Source: Pseudomonas sp. GL-B-19
Lineage (GTDB): Bacteria; Pseudomonadota; Gammaproteobacteria; Pseudomonadales; Pseudomonadaceae
Length of the DNA stretch: 64,000 bases
Reading direction: 5' to 3'
Assembly: GCF_019956415.1 (NCBI RefSeq)
Contig: NZ_JAHBDK010000020.1
Span: forward strand, 248,001-312,000
The notes beneath the pieces are model-generated. The model was not told where the DNA came from, did not search any database, and worked only from the letters and a program-made list of their open reading frames with translations. Shown piece by piece: positions 35,556 through 43,691 of this stretch. Within the stretch, counting starts at the first letter, position 1, and each line of letters opens with the position of its first letter. A program made the position numbers and the translations under genes.

Positions 35556-36983
35556 TCAGAGCCGGAAACCTTGATAGTTCTCGGTCCATTCGTGCTGCGC
35601 GGCGAGGGCGGTTTTCAGGCGGCCGATCTGCTCGCGTACCTGTTGCGGCGCGGTGCCGCCCCAGCCACTGCGTGCGGCGATGGCGGCTTCCAGCGTCAGG
35701 CTGTCACGCACTTCAGGCGTCAGGCGCGGGTCGATCTCGGCCAGCAGCGCCGGCGAGGCTTCCCACAATTCGATGTCGTGTTTCTCGCAAGCCTGGACCA
35801 GCGCGCCGGTAATCTCATGCGCTTCCTTAAACGGTACGCCGCGCATCGCCAGCCAGTCAGCGACTTCGGTAGCGAGAGTGAAGCCGAGCGGTGCCTGTCG
35901 TCGCAATTCTTCGACGTTGACCTTCATGGTCGCGACCATCCCGGCCATGGCTGGCAATACCAGCAACAATGTGTCGACGCTGTCGAGCACGCCGTTTTTG
36001 TCTTCGCTCAAGTCGCGGTTGTATGACAGCGGCAACGATTTCAGCGTGGAGAGCAGGCCGGTCAGGTTACCGATCAAACGCCCTGCCTTGCCCCGGGCCA
36101 GTTCGGCGATGTCCGGGTTTTTCTTCTGCGGCATGATCGAACTGCCGGTGGCGTAGGCATCGTCCAAAGCGACCCAGCGGAATTGCCGCGATGACCACAG
36201 GCAGAATTCTTCGGCGAGGCGGGAAATGTTGATCCCGAGCATGCTCGCAATAAACAGGAACTCGGCAACGTGATCGCGGCTGGCGACGGCGTCGATGGAG
36301 TTTTCGCAGACGCCGCTGTAGCCCATTTCCCTGGCCGACTGCTGCGGCAGCCGAGCGATGGCGGAACCGGCCATGGCGGCGGCGCCGAGTGGCGACAGTG
36401 AGGTGCGCACGTCCCAATCCACCAGGCGTTGCACGTCACGCAGCATCGATTGGGCGTGGGCCAGCAAGTGGTGAGCGAAGACGATCGGCTGCGCTTGTTG
36501 CAGGTGAGTGAAACCAGGGCAGATGCTTTCAATGTGTTGCTCGGCCTGATCGACCAGTGCCTGTTGCAGGGCCAGCACTTCGACGGCCAGGGTGCGGACG
36601 TTATCACGCAGGAACAGGCGCAGGTCGTTGGCGGTCTGGTCGTTGCGCGAGCGGCCGGCGCGCAGCTTGCCACCCAAGGCACCGAGGCGTTCGGTCAGCA
36701 GGCGCTCGATGAAGGTGTGGACGTCTTCATCGTCTAGCGTCGGTGCAATGCGGCCGGCGCGGAAGTCATCACCGATGCGCTCCAGCGCTTCAAGCATGGT
36801 TAGGGTTTCTTGCTCGTCCAGCAGCCCGGCACGTTGCAGTTCACGGGCATGCGCCTTGGAACCGGCGAGGTCGTAAGGGGTGAGGCGAAAGTAGCGCTCA
36901 GGGCAACGGGACAGGGCCGCGAGGGCTTCGGAGGGGCCGCTTTTGAAGCGAGCACCCCAGAGACGGTCGGTGGTTTGAGACAT
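35556..36983 (-). CDS. argininosuccinate-lyase paralogue (fumarase/aspartase superfamily)
   Basis: A 475-residue lyase. The superfamily signature with the catalytic Ser loop is GSSIMPQKKNPD; the conserved His is in GFTHLQQAQPI, and RSRNDQTAND and ENSIDAVASRDHVAE are ArgH-type substrate segments. Enzymes of this branch break a C-N bond to release fumarate: argininosuccinate lyase, and also EDDS lyase, which degrades N-substituted aspartates. The setting (own ABC importer, LysR, amidohydrolases) argues for a catabolic role and against the biosynthetic argH. The ATG at 36983 has GAGG 9 bases upstream. It is divergent from the LysR gene. Confidence 0.82.
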   Translation of the reverse strand: MSQTTDRLWGARFKSGPSEALAALSRCPERYFRLTPYDLAGSKAHARELQRAGLLDEQETLTMLEALERIGDDFRAGRIAPTLDDEDVHTFIERLLTERLGALGGKLRAGRSRNDQTANDLRLFLRDNVRTLAVEVLALQQALVDQAEQHIESICPGFTHLQQAQPIVFAHHLLAHAQSMLRDVQRLVDWDVRTSLSPLGAAAMAGSAIARLPQQSAREMGYSGVCENSIDAVASRDHVAEFLFIASMLGINISRLAEEFCLWSSRQFRWVALDDAYATGSSIMPQKKNPDIAELARGKAGRLIGNLTGLLSTLKSLPLSYNRDLSEDKNGVLDSVDTLLLVLPAMAGMVATMKVNVEELRRQAPLGFTLATEVADWLAMRGVPFKEAHEITGALVQACEKHDIELWEASPALLAEIDPRLTPEVRDSLTLEAAIAARSGWGGTAPQQVREQIGRLKTALAAQHEWTENYQGFRL

Positions 36984-37291
36984 TGTTGTTTTCCTCGTCG
37001 GTAAAGCGAACTGAAATCGGTATGCCGGGCCCGGAACACGCGTCGAAAATCATTCGGGCGAGGTTCGGCCTAATCAATAATTCAAGGGCAGGGGATAAGC
37101 GCAGTTGCGAAGTCACGAGAGCTGATCGAAGTGTCAGCTTTTAGTCGTTTGTCATCAGTGAGTTGGCACTGAAGTACGGAATTTATTGGCGGTTGCCAAG
37201 CCTGGTTTTCTGTGGTCATTATTATTTACCGGCACTATTTTTGTTGTTGGACACAGGTTGTTGAATACGGCGCCAGAGGTAAATAAGCATT
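36984..37291. promoter_or_regulatory. divergent argH-paralogue / lysR promoter region
   Basis: A 308-base region with both promoters. A 20-base dyad, AGCTGA-N8-TCAGCT at 37120-37139, lies near the middle and is a candidate LysR-type binding site. AT content rises towards the lysR start. Confidence 0.5.
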
Positions 37292-38257
37292 ATGGAAACC
37301 CCACTTTCCAATTCCGGAAACCCGCCGCCAAAACCGCTGCAACGGGCGCCGCTGGCCCTCAGTGGGCTGGACTTCAAACTGCTCAAAGTATTCAAGGCGG
37401 TGGTCGAGGCCGGGGGCTTTAGTGCGGCGCAAAATGAGCTGAACGTGGGGCTGGCCGCTATCAGCAAACAGATCTCCGACCTGGAAATCCGCATTGGCAT
37501 GCGCCTGTGTACTCGGGGTCGAGAAGGCTTTCATCTGACCGAAGAAGGCAGTTTGGTGTATCAGGCGTCGATCGACTTGTTTGCCTCGGTCGATAACTTT
37601 AGAGACAGGCTTAGTTCAGCGCAAAATGAACTGGTTGGTGATCTTGGCGTGGGGGTTATTGATAACACTCTGACCGATCAAAGTTCTCCATTAGTTGCCG
37701 CGCTAAAACGGATTAATGAAGAGTCACCGAAGGTGCGTTTCCAACTTCAAGCCTCGCAACTGGATGAGGTGGAAAGAGGCGTGGTGGAAGGCCGTCTGGT
37801 GGCGGGCATCGTGCCGGTGTACCAACGGAGAGAAGAGTTCGATTACTTTGCCCTGTACGAGGAGCGTTCGGAAGCCTACTGCGCCGTCGGTCATCCCTTG
37901 TTTGAAGTGCCCGACGAACAGCTTGGCGGGGAGGTGCTCAAGCAATTCGAGTGGGTCAACCACCGCTACGCGATCCACCGCGATAAGCTCAAATTCGCCG
38001 CGTACGACAGCTTTTCCGCCTCGGCGACCCAGGTCGAAGCCGTAGCATTGCTGATCAAGACCGGGCGTTTTCTCGGTTTTCTGCCCCGTCATTACGCTGC
38101 GGCGATGGTCGCCCAAGGACAACTACGTGCGTTGTGCCCGGCATCGATCCACTTCGATACGCCGTTCCATTTGATCTTGCGCCATAACACTGTACGCAGT
38201 CCGTTGGTAAAAGCTTTTGCGCAGGCGTTGGGTGTGGATTTGAAGGCGCCGGTTTGA
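37292..38257 (+). CDS. LysR-family regulator of the argH-paralogue cluster
   Basis: A 321-residue LysR regulator. The helix-turn-helix (about residues 27-85) reads DFKLLKVFKAVVEAGGFSAA and AAISKQISDLEIRIGMRLC; the effector domain follows with VGVIDNTLTDQSSPLVAAL and LVAGIVPVYQRREEFDY. The N-terminus has about 25 extra residues rich in Pro before the fold. It is divergent from the lyase gene, the classic position for a LysR activator of its neighbour operon. The ligand is probably the pathway substrate or an intermediate. Confidence 0.85.
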   Translation: METPLSNSGNPPPKPLQRAPLALSGLDFKLLKVFKAVVEAGGFSAAQNELNVGLAAISKQISDLEIRIGMRLCTRGREGFHLTEEGSLVYQASIDLFASVDNFRDRLSSAQNELVGDLGVGVIDNTLTDQSSPLVAALKRINEESPKVRFQLQASQLDEVERGVVEGRLVAGIVPVYQRREEFDYFALYEERSEAYCAVGHPLFEVPDEQLGGEVLKQFEWVNHRYAIHRDKLKFAAYDSFSASATQVEAVALLIKTGRFLGFLPRHYAAAMVAQGQLRALCPASIHFDTPFHLILRHNTVRSPLVKAFAQALGVDLKAPV

Positions 38258-38426
38258 GAATCAGATACATTGAACTTCTATATCAGAATAATTTTAGATA
38301 GCGCATCGGAGTCCTGGAGTGTCGTGAGGAAATTGATTTTATTTATTGGCATAATACCGATGTGCTGAGTATCTTTTGTTGTTTTGGTTTTTCTTGCAGT
38401 GCCTCCTGAGGTTTTTGAATAAGACT

Positions 38427-38654
38427 TTATTTTTTTTCAAGTTTTCGAAGCTCTTTAGGTATGATTTTTATGCAGTAGCTTGATACGGAAATAAAACATA
38501 TAATCACCACTGTTCTAGCCGCGAAGATATCCATCTCAAAAAAATAATTTATTAACAATGAGATCCATACTGTATGAAACCCGGCGCACCCAAGGGCAAA
38601 CAAATACATTCGCGCATCTGAAAATATTTTTTTCATACAGGTCTCGCATAACAT
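38427..38654 (-). CDS. small two-helix membrane protein, candidate immunity protein
   Basis: A 75-residue protein with two membrane helices (about residues 16-39, MYLFALGCAGFHTVW onward, and 45-64, ARTVVIICFISVSSYC) and a basic C-terminus (PKELRKLEKK). Its codons are AT-rich (roughly 37% GC by eye), far below its neighbours. It starts 1 base after the stop of the larger gene upstream, so the two are translated together. By position and topology it would be the inner-membrane immunity protein to that gene's product. An ATG 6 codons inside (MKKIF) is an alternative start. Confidence 0.65.
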   Translation of the reverse strand: MLCETCMKKIFSDARMYLFALGCAGFHTVWISLLINYFFEMDIFAARTVVIICFISVSSYCIKIIPKELRKLEKK

Positions 38655-38655
38655 A

Positions 38656-39384
38656 TTAATTGGAGTGCTTGTTGTTTCTCTGCTGATCCAGCATCCCGTT
38701 TATCGTTATGGTGTCGGCGGTTCTTTCCAGAATAATAACGGGAATGGGTGTAGTTTTATATGCTCGAACATAATCAGTGCGTACGTATCTAAATAAACGC
38801 CAAGAGTCGGGCTTTAGAACTAGTCTGGCCAATCCAAATGCAGACATTGCCAATTCACCAGTCCCGTACATCATGTTTCCTTCAGCGTCACCATGGCCAA
38901 TTATTTTTGCAATCATCTGATAGCTTTTCCTGACAGGTCCCTGTACATCTGAACGTCCTTCCCATAGATTTTTACCGTTTTCATACATGTTGTTGGTTCC
39001 ATGCAACATCATCGGTGTGCCAGCGAGCAGACATAACGTACCCGCCGACCCGTAGCAAATCCCGGCACCTGTTGCGAATTGAAGTGCTCCTGCAATTAAT
39101 CCGACACCTTTCTGTGCAATCTCCGATGCCTGGCTAAGCAAACTATTCTGTTCGTTCTTTATCTCTTTCAATCCCTGATCAGCGCTCTGCCGTCCCTGCG
39201 CCACATCATTCACAATCCCCCTCGCGTAGTAAGACACCTCGCGATTGAATTGCAGGCGCAGCGTCCCGTCATTGATATAACGGGCGCCCAACGTGCAGGC
39301 TTGTTGGGTCAAGTTAGCTGCCGCTGTGCTGACGGCCCAGTAATCGCAACTACTTTCTTCGCAGCGCTCCCTCAACTGTCCCAT
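38656..39384 (-). CDS. putative Hcp-associated toxin (DUF4225-like) with hydrophobic core
   Basis: A 242-residue protein encoded directly after an Hcp gene, its ATG 13 bases inside the Hcp stop. The N-terminal about 80 residues are polar and helical (QQACTLGARYINDGTLRLQF...), a central Gly/Ala-rich hydrophobic stretch runs from about 88 to 128 (GVGLIAGALQFATGAGICYG ...), and the C-terminus contains WRLFRYVRTDYVRAYK. I associate this last pattern with the uncharacterised DUF4225 family, from memory. No nuclease, lipase or peptidase motif is visible; a membrane-inserting action is the simplest reading. No signal peptide, as expected for an Hcp-delivered effector. Confidence 0.65.
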   Translation of the reverse strand: MGQLRERCEESSCDYWAVSTAAANLTQQACTLGARYINDGTLRLQFNREVSYYARGIVNDVAQGRQSADQGLKEIKNEQNSLLSQASEIAQKGVGLIAGALQFATGAGICYGSAGTLCLLAGTPMMLHGTNNMYENGKNLWEGRSDVQGPVRKSYQMIAKIIGHGDAEGNMMYGTGELAMSAFGLARLVLKPDSWRLFRYVRTDYVRAYKTTPIPVIILERTADTITINGMLDQQRNNKHSN

Positions 39385-39866
39385 TCACTGTTCCCCCACG
39401 ACCCGTGCCCGCTGGTGCCCGCGAGATGGTGTCTCCAGGTAATTTCGCGGTAACGAATAGCCACGTGCTCTTGGGGCTCGACGTCGTTTTGTAAAACAAC
39501 ATGGGGCATATCGAGTGTCAGGTTGGCAATAATGCCGCCTTCGATTTCAATGCTGAAGAATTTCTCCTGAAGACCAAACGAAGAAATTCGATAGAAGTTT
39601 ATTGCGCAGCTTATTTCTTCTCTGGTTGATAGCGCTTGAGCGAGTAGCGGAGAGGACTTGTCGACGTTCTTTGTGATGACGAGGGGGCTGTGTGTAGGCT
39701 TATTGATGTTGCCTATATTGGCCATGTTGTGGCTATAGGACAGCACCATGATTTCGTCTGTATGTCCTGTCTGACATTTATTGCCAATGGATGCTTGAGT
39801 GGAACAGCCCGCCGAGATCAGTCCTTGGGTATTGCCTGTGATGGTCATGTAGCCGTGATTGGCCAT
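39372..39866 (-). CDS. hcp: Hcp-family type VI secretion tube/carrier protein
   Basis: A 164-residue Hcp. The start MANHGYMTITGNTQGLISAG, then GHTDEIMVLSYSHNM, THSPLVITKNVDKSSPLLAQ and PQEHVAIRYREITWRHHLAG are characteristic of the Hcp2/Hcp-effector-type tube subunit. Six such subunits form a ring stacked into the T6SS tube, and small effectors ride in the ring. AGGAG precedes the ATG. No other T6SS structural gene is in the window, so this is an orphan hcp that would depend on a secretion machine encoded elsewhere. Confidence 0.88.
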   Translation of the reverse strand: MANHGYMTITGNTQGLISAGCSTQASIGNKCQTGHTDEIMVLSYSHNMANIGNINKPTHSPLVITKNVDKSSPLLAQALSTREEISCAINFYRISSFGLQEKFFSIEIEGGIIANLTLDMPHVVLQNDVEPQEHVAIRYREITWRHHLAGTSGHGSWGNSEWDS

Positions 39867-39983
39867 AGGGGTGCCGCTCCTTTTCGTCGGAGGGGCACCT
39901 TATTGAAAATGTCTCGGGGGGGGATGTAGGAGGTTTCCGAGTTTTCGGTGGGACGAGAGTGTTTTACGTAGGGCGTTGCCGCG

Positions 39984-41576
39984 TTACTGCACTAAGTGCA
40001 GCAACACGAAATCGTTCTTGTCGAAACGCCCGCTCAACACCGGCTGCAAGTTACCCAAGGGAGTACCCTGCAAGGCGTTGTAAGCGTTCAGGTCCATCAT
40101 CAACCACGCAGGTCCGGAGAGACTTTGCAGTTCCGCAATTGAGTCGGTAAACAGCGGCTGCAAGTCATGCGGGATGTTGATCATGAACTTGATGGCCTTG
40201 GCGTCTTTGCCCATCCCGTGCAACACCAGCGGCGCCGGCGCTTCCTGAACCTGCTCATAGACGGCAAGGCTGAATGTGCGGGTGTCATAGAGCCGACGCT
40301 CAACCGGTTCGAACACGCTCATGTACACAGACCACACCGCCAGCACCGCGCAAAAAGCCAAGGTCTGTGCGCGCCAACGGGGCTTGAACAGCGTGGCAAG
40401 AGCGATGACTTGCAACGCACCGAGCAGGATCACGATCGAGCGGATCGACGTCAGTTGCTCGGGAAACCGGCTCTGAGCGACCACCAATCCAACGATCATG
40501 AGTATCGGGATCAGCAGCCATAACCCCTGCATCAACCCGCGTAACGCGGCAAACAACCGACCTTGCGCCACCTGGAACGGATACGCCGCGATGATTGCTG
40601 CCATCGGCAACATCGGCAGTAGATAGCGGGCCTTTTTCGCCTGTGGAATCGACAACCCGATCATCACAATCAACCCGGCCGCCACGCAGTACTGCAACAG
40701 GCGCCATGCCGGACCTGCCTGCCGCGGCTTTGTCAACGCGACCGCCGCCAACACCAGCAAGGCCAGCGGATAGGCGAGCGCATAGTTGCCCATCGAGCTG
40801 GTGAAGTAATACAGCACGTCACTGGCGCCTTCGCTACCGTCCATGCGGCCCATGAACTGCATGCGCACCACGTCCTGCATGAAGGCCGGGCCGCCATCGG
40901 TATCGGCCAGCCATAACAGTGCGCCGACACACAGCGCCAACAGCGCCGCTGCTGCCAGGCCGAAACCGAACACGTGGCGCCATTGGCGATTGAGCAAGAA
41001 GTAGCTGCACAGGATGCCCGTCGGCACCACCAGCCCAATCGGTCCGCGAACCCCGAAGCCAAGGATCAACAGTGCAAAGATCAGCCACCAACGGCGCCGT
41101 GCCGCGAAATGGTCGGCGGCGTAACCCAGGTAAAACACCGAAAACGCGACCGCCGCGAGTATCAGGTCCTGGGACACGGCGCGGGCTTCGGTGATGAACG
41201 TGTTCGTCATCAGCATCAAGGCGATGCTGAGCAGCGCCCAGCGTTGCGAGTAGGGCGCCACCAAGCGGTACATCAACGTGACAATCACCGCACCGGCCAG
41301 CGCGCTTGGCAACCAGGCACTGAGGGTGTTGACCTGCCCGAATGGCAGGGACAGCACCCAGATGAACAGCGTCGAGACCGCCGAATAATCGGCGTAGGGT
41401 TGGCCATAGGTGGTTGGAAACACCGATGGCCCGTTACGCAGCATTTCCTGGGCGAACATCACGAATCGCGAGTCGAATCCGATGGCCGCCTGCTGGTAAA
41501 CCCCGGCACTGAACAGAATCAGTGCCAGTAACCCGACGCCCAGGGAGTGCTGTCGGGTCGATGATGATGGGATCAA
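39984..41576 (-). CDS. GT-C glycosyltransferase, ArnT-family relative
   Basis: A 530-residue membrane protein with about 12 hydrophobic segments and a soluble C-terminal part, like PMT/ArnT transferases that use lipid-linked sugars. At the first periplasmic loop, where ArnT has Asp-Glu (PDETRYA), it reads GFDSRFVMFAQEMLRNG, keeping the Asp and Arg but not the Glu. It is the last gene of the arn operon and overlaps the ugd gene by 4 bases. It probably adds a sugar to lipid A or LPS from an undecaprenyl donor; the acceptor and donor are not known. Confidence 0.8.
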   Translation of the reverse strand: MIPSSSTRQHSLGVGLLALILFSAGVYQQAAIGFDSRFVMFAQEMLRNGPSVFPTTYGQPYADYSAVSTLFIWVLSLPFGQVNTLSAWLPSALAGAVIVTLMYRLVAPYSQRWALLSIALMLMTNTFITEARAVSQDLILAAVAFSVFYLGYAADHFAARRRWWLIFALLILGFGVRGPIGLVVPTGILCSYFLLNRQWRHVFGFGLAAAALLALCVGALLWLADTDGGPAFMQDVVRMQFMGRMDGSEGASDVLYYFTSSMGNYALAYPLALLVLAAVALTKPRQAGPAWRLLQYCVAAGLIVMIGLSIPQAKKARYLLPMLPMAAIIAAYPFQVAQGRLFAALRGLMQGLWLLIPILMIVGLVVAQSRFPEQLTSIRSIVILLGALQVIALATLFKPRWRAQTLAFCAVLAVWSVYMSVFEPVERRLYDTRTFSLAVYEQVQEAPAPLVLHGMGKDAKAIKFMINIPHDLQPLFTDSIAELQSLSGPAWLMMDLNAYNALQGTPLGNLQPVLSGRFDKNDFVLLHLVQ

Positions 41577-42952
41577 GCGACGACCGAATCAGCGGGCCAT
41601 TGCTGATGCGGAATCGGCAGGTTGCGCGACTCACCACGGCCCATCGGGAAGTACTTGAAACCGCTGCGTTCAAGGCGTTCGGCGTCGTACAGGTTACGCC
41701 CGTCGAAAATCACCGGCGCGTTCAGACGCTGCTGGATCAGGTCGAAATCCGGCGCTTTGAACTGCTGCCACTCGGTGCAGACGATCAAGGCGTCGGCGCC
41801 CGACAGGACGGATTCCGGTGTGCCCATCAGCATCAGTTTCGACTCGTCAGGGTACAGGCGCTGGGTTTCCTGCATGGCTTCCGGATCGTACGCTCGCACG
41901 TTGGCCCCGGCAGCCCACAGCGACTCCAGCAGGACCCTGCTCGGCGCATCGCGCATGTCATCGGTATTGGGTTTGAACGCCAGGCCCCAGACGGCAAAGG
42001 TCTTGCCGCGCAGGTCGCCACGGTAGAACGCTTTGATCCGCTCGAACAGCTTGTGTTTCTGGCGCTCGTTGATTGCTTCCACTGCTTGCAGCAGGTCGCT
42101 GGAGCAGTGCGCTTCCTGGGCGCTGTGAATCAGTGCGCGCATGTCTTTGGGGAAACACGAGCCGCCATAACCGCAGCCGGGGTAGATGAAGTGGTAACCG
42201 ATACGGGAGTCGGCGCCGATGCCCAGGCGTACCGATTCGATGTCGGCGCCCAAGTGCTCGGCCAGCTCGGCGATCTGGTTTATGAAGCTGATCTTGGTGG
42301 CCAGCATGCAGTTGGCGGCGTATTTGGTCAGCTCGGCGCTGCGCAGGTCCATGAACATCACGCGGTCGTGGTTGCGGTTGAACGGCGCATAGAGGTCGCG
42401 CATCACTTCGCGGACTTCGTCACGTTCACAGCCAATGATGATCCGGTCCGGGCGGCGGCAGTCGGCGACAGCCGAGCCTTCTTTCAGAAACTCGGGGTTG
42501 GAGACGATATCGAACTGCAGCACGCGGCCGGCCTTCGTCAGGCATTTGTCGATATGGGCGCGCAACGCGTCACCCGTACCCACCGGCACCGTGGATTTCT
42601 CCACCAGAATGACCGGTTGTTCACGATGGCGTGCCACGGCATCGCCGACCGACATCACGTAGCTCAGGTCCGCCGAGCCGTCGTCTCGGGAGGGGGTGCC
42701 CACTGCAATAAACAGGACCTGGCCATGCTGCACGGCCATTTTTTCGTCGCTGGTGAATTGCAGTCGTTTGGCTTCCAGGCTTTCGCGCACCAGGCTGGCA
42801 AGCCCCGGCTCGAAAATGCTCACGTGGCCTTGTTGCAGCAATTCGACTTTCTTCTCGTCAATATCCATGCAGATCACATCGTGACCGACTTCAGCCAGGA
42901 CAGCTGCCTGGACCAGGCCCACATAACCGCTACCAAATACACTGATTTTCAT
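41573..42952 (-). CDS. ugd: UDP-glucose 6-dehydrogenase
   Basis: A 459-residue enzyme that oxidises UDP-glucose twice to UDP-glucuronate, the precursor of UDP-L-Ara4N. The Rossmann motif is [20 protein letters not shown], the catalytic Cys is in [11 protein letters not shown] and [20 protein letters not shown] marks the C-terminal domain. It overlaps arnF (upstream) and the GT-C gene (downstream) by 4 bases each, as in P. aeruginosa, where ugd follows arnF. Confidence 0.93.
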   Translation of the reverse strand: MKISVFGSGYVGLVQAAVLAEVGHDVICMDIDEKKVELLQQGHVSIFEPGLASLVRESLEAKRLQFTSDEKMAVQHGQVLFIAVGTPSRDDGSADLSYVMSVGDAVARHREQPVILVEKSTVPVGTGDALRAHIDKCLTKAGRVLQFDIVSNPEFLKEGSAVADCRRPDRIIIGCERDEVREVMRDLYAPFNRNHDRVMFMDLRSAELTKYAANCMLATKISFINQIAELAEHLGADIESVRLGIGADSRIGYHFIYPGCGYGGSCFPKDMRALIHSAQEAHCSSDLLQAVEAINERQKHKLFERIKAFYRGDLRGKTFAVWGLAFKPNTDDMRDAPSRVLLESLWAAGANVRAYDPEAMQETQRLYPDESKLMLMGTPESVLSGADALIVCTEWQQFKAPDFDLIQQRLNAPVIFDGRNLYDAERLERSGFKYFPMGRGESRNLPIPHQQWPADSVVA

Positions 42953-43350
42953 GACGCATCCCTGAGTTCGGTCGCACGAACTGAACGAGAGTTGATGATG
43001 ATGACCCCGAGCATGACCAACGCCACCCCGAGGGTTTTTGAAAGACTGAACGTTTCGTTAAACAGTGGCAGGCTGGCGGCCAGCAGGTACACCAGCGCGT
43101 AGCTGATGCTCAACAGCGAATAGGCCCGCCCCAGCGGCAGGTCGCGAAGGGCGGCCAGCCAGCAAAGCATCGAAAGGGCGTAGGCGATAATGGCGCTGAG
43201 CACGACCACTATCGCGACCGGGTCGATGCTGGCTGTTAACCAGTGGTCCGGTGAGGGCAGGCGCGTCATGCTCCAGCGCATGCCCAACTGTGCGGCGCTG
43301 ACCAGCAGCACACTGCCCATGGCGAAGGTAATTCCGCGACGCAGGCTCAT
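42949..43350 (-). CDS. arnF: ArnF, Ara4N-undecaprenyl phosphate flippase subunit
   Basis: A 133-residue four-helix membrane protein of the EamA/SMR type. It pairs with ArnE to flip Ara4N-phosphoundecaprenol across the inner membrane. [19 protein letters not shown] is the typical second-half segment. Four-base overlaps with arnE and ugd. Assignment relies on size, topology and position. Confidence 0.88.
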   Translation of the reverse strand: MSLRRGITFAMGSVLLVSAAQLGMRWSMTRLPSPDHWLTASIDPVAIVVVLSAIIAYALSMLCWLAALRDLPLGRAYSLLSISYALVYLLAASLPLFNETFSLSKTLGVALVMLGVIIINSRSVRATELRDAS

Positions 43351-43691
43351 GCGTGTTGCCCCAGCAGAACCACGCCACCGATCACCAGTGCCACACCCAA
43401 CCAGTGTTGGCGGTCGATCGTTTCATGGAAGACAAAACGGGCGACCAGTGTGACCAGCACAAAATTCAGACTCAGCATCGGGTAGGCAATGCCGACTTCA
43501 AGTCGCTGCAAGACCAGCAGCCAGACCAGCAAACCCGTTCCCAGCGCGGCAAGCGCCAGCCACAGCCAGGGCGAGCGCAGTTTTTCGGACCATCCCGAAG
43601 CCTGGTCGCGCCAGCTCTCTACGGCGAATTTCTGAGCGATCTGACCCAGGCACGTCAACAGACACGCGACCAGAACCAGTAGCAGGCTCAT
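43347..43691 (-). CDS. arnE: ArnE, Ara4N-undecaprenyl phosphate flippase subunit
   Basis: A 114-residue four-helix SMR-like protein ([20 protein letters not shown] at the start; [20 protein letters not shown] in the middle). It forms the flippase with ArnF and overlaps arnT and arnF by 4 bases each. Size and order match other arn operons. Confidence 0.9.
   Translation of the reverse strand: MSLLLVLVACLLTCLGQIAQKFAVESWRDQASGWSEKLRSPWLWLALAALGTGLLVWLLVLQRLEVGIAYPMLSLNFVLVTLVARFVFHETIDRQHWLGVALVIGGVVLLGQHA

Noticed and set aside
35556..36983. Biosynthetic argininosuccinate lyase argH
   Set aside because: Active-site motifs match, but the divergent LysR, own ABC importer and catabolic neighbours do not fit arginine biosynthesis; kept as a paralogue.
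41522..43102. 526-codon plus-strand frame opposite ugd
   Set aside because: Antisense to ugd and arnF; no family motif and no ribosome site. Same reasoning applies to the frames at 49207-50439 and 8671-9765.
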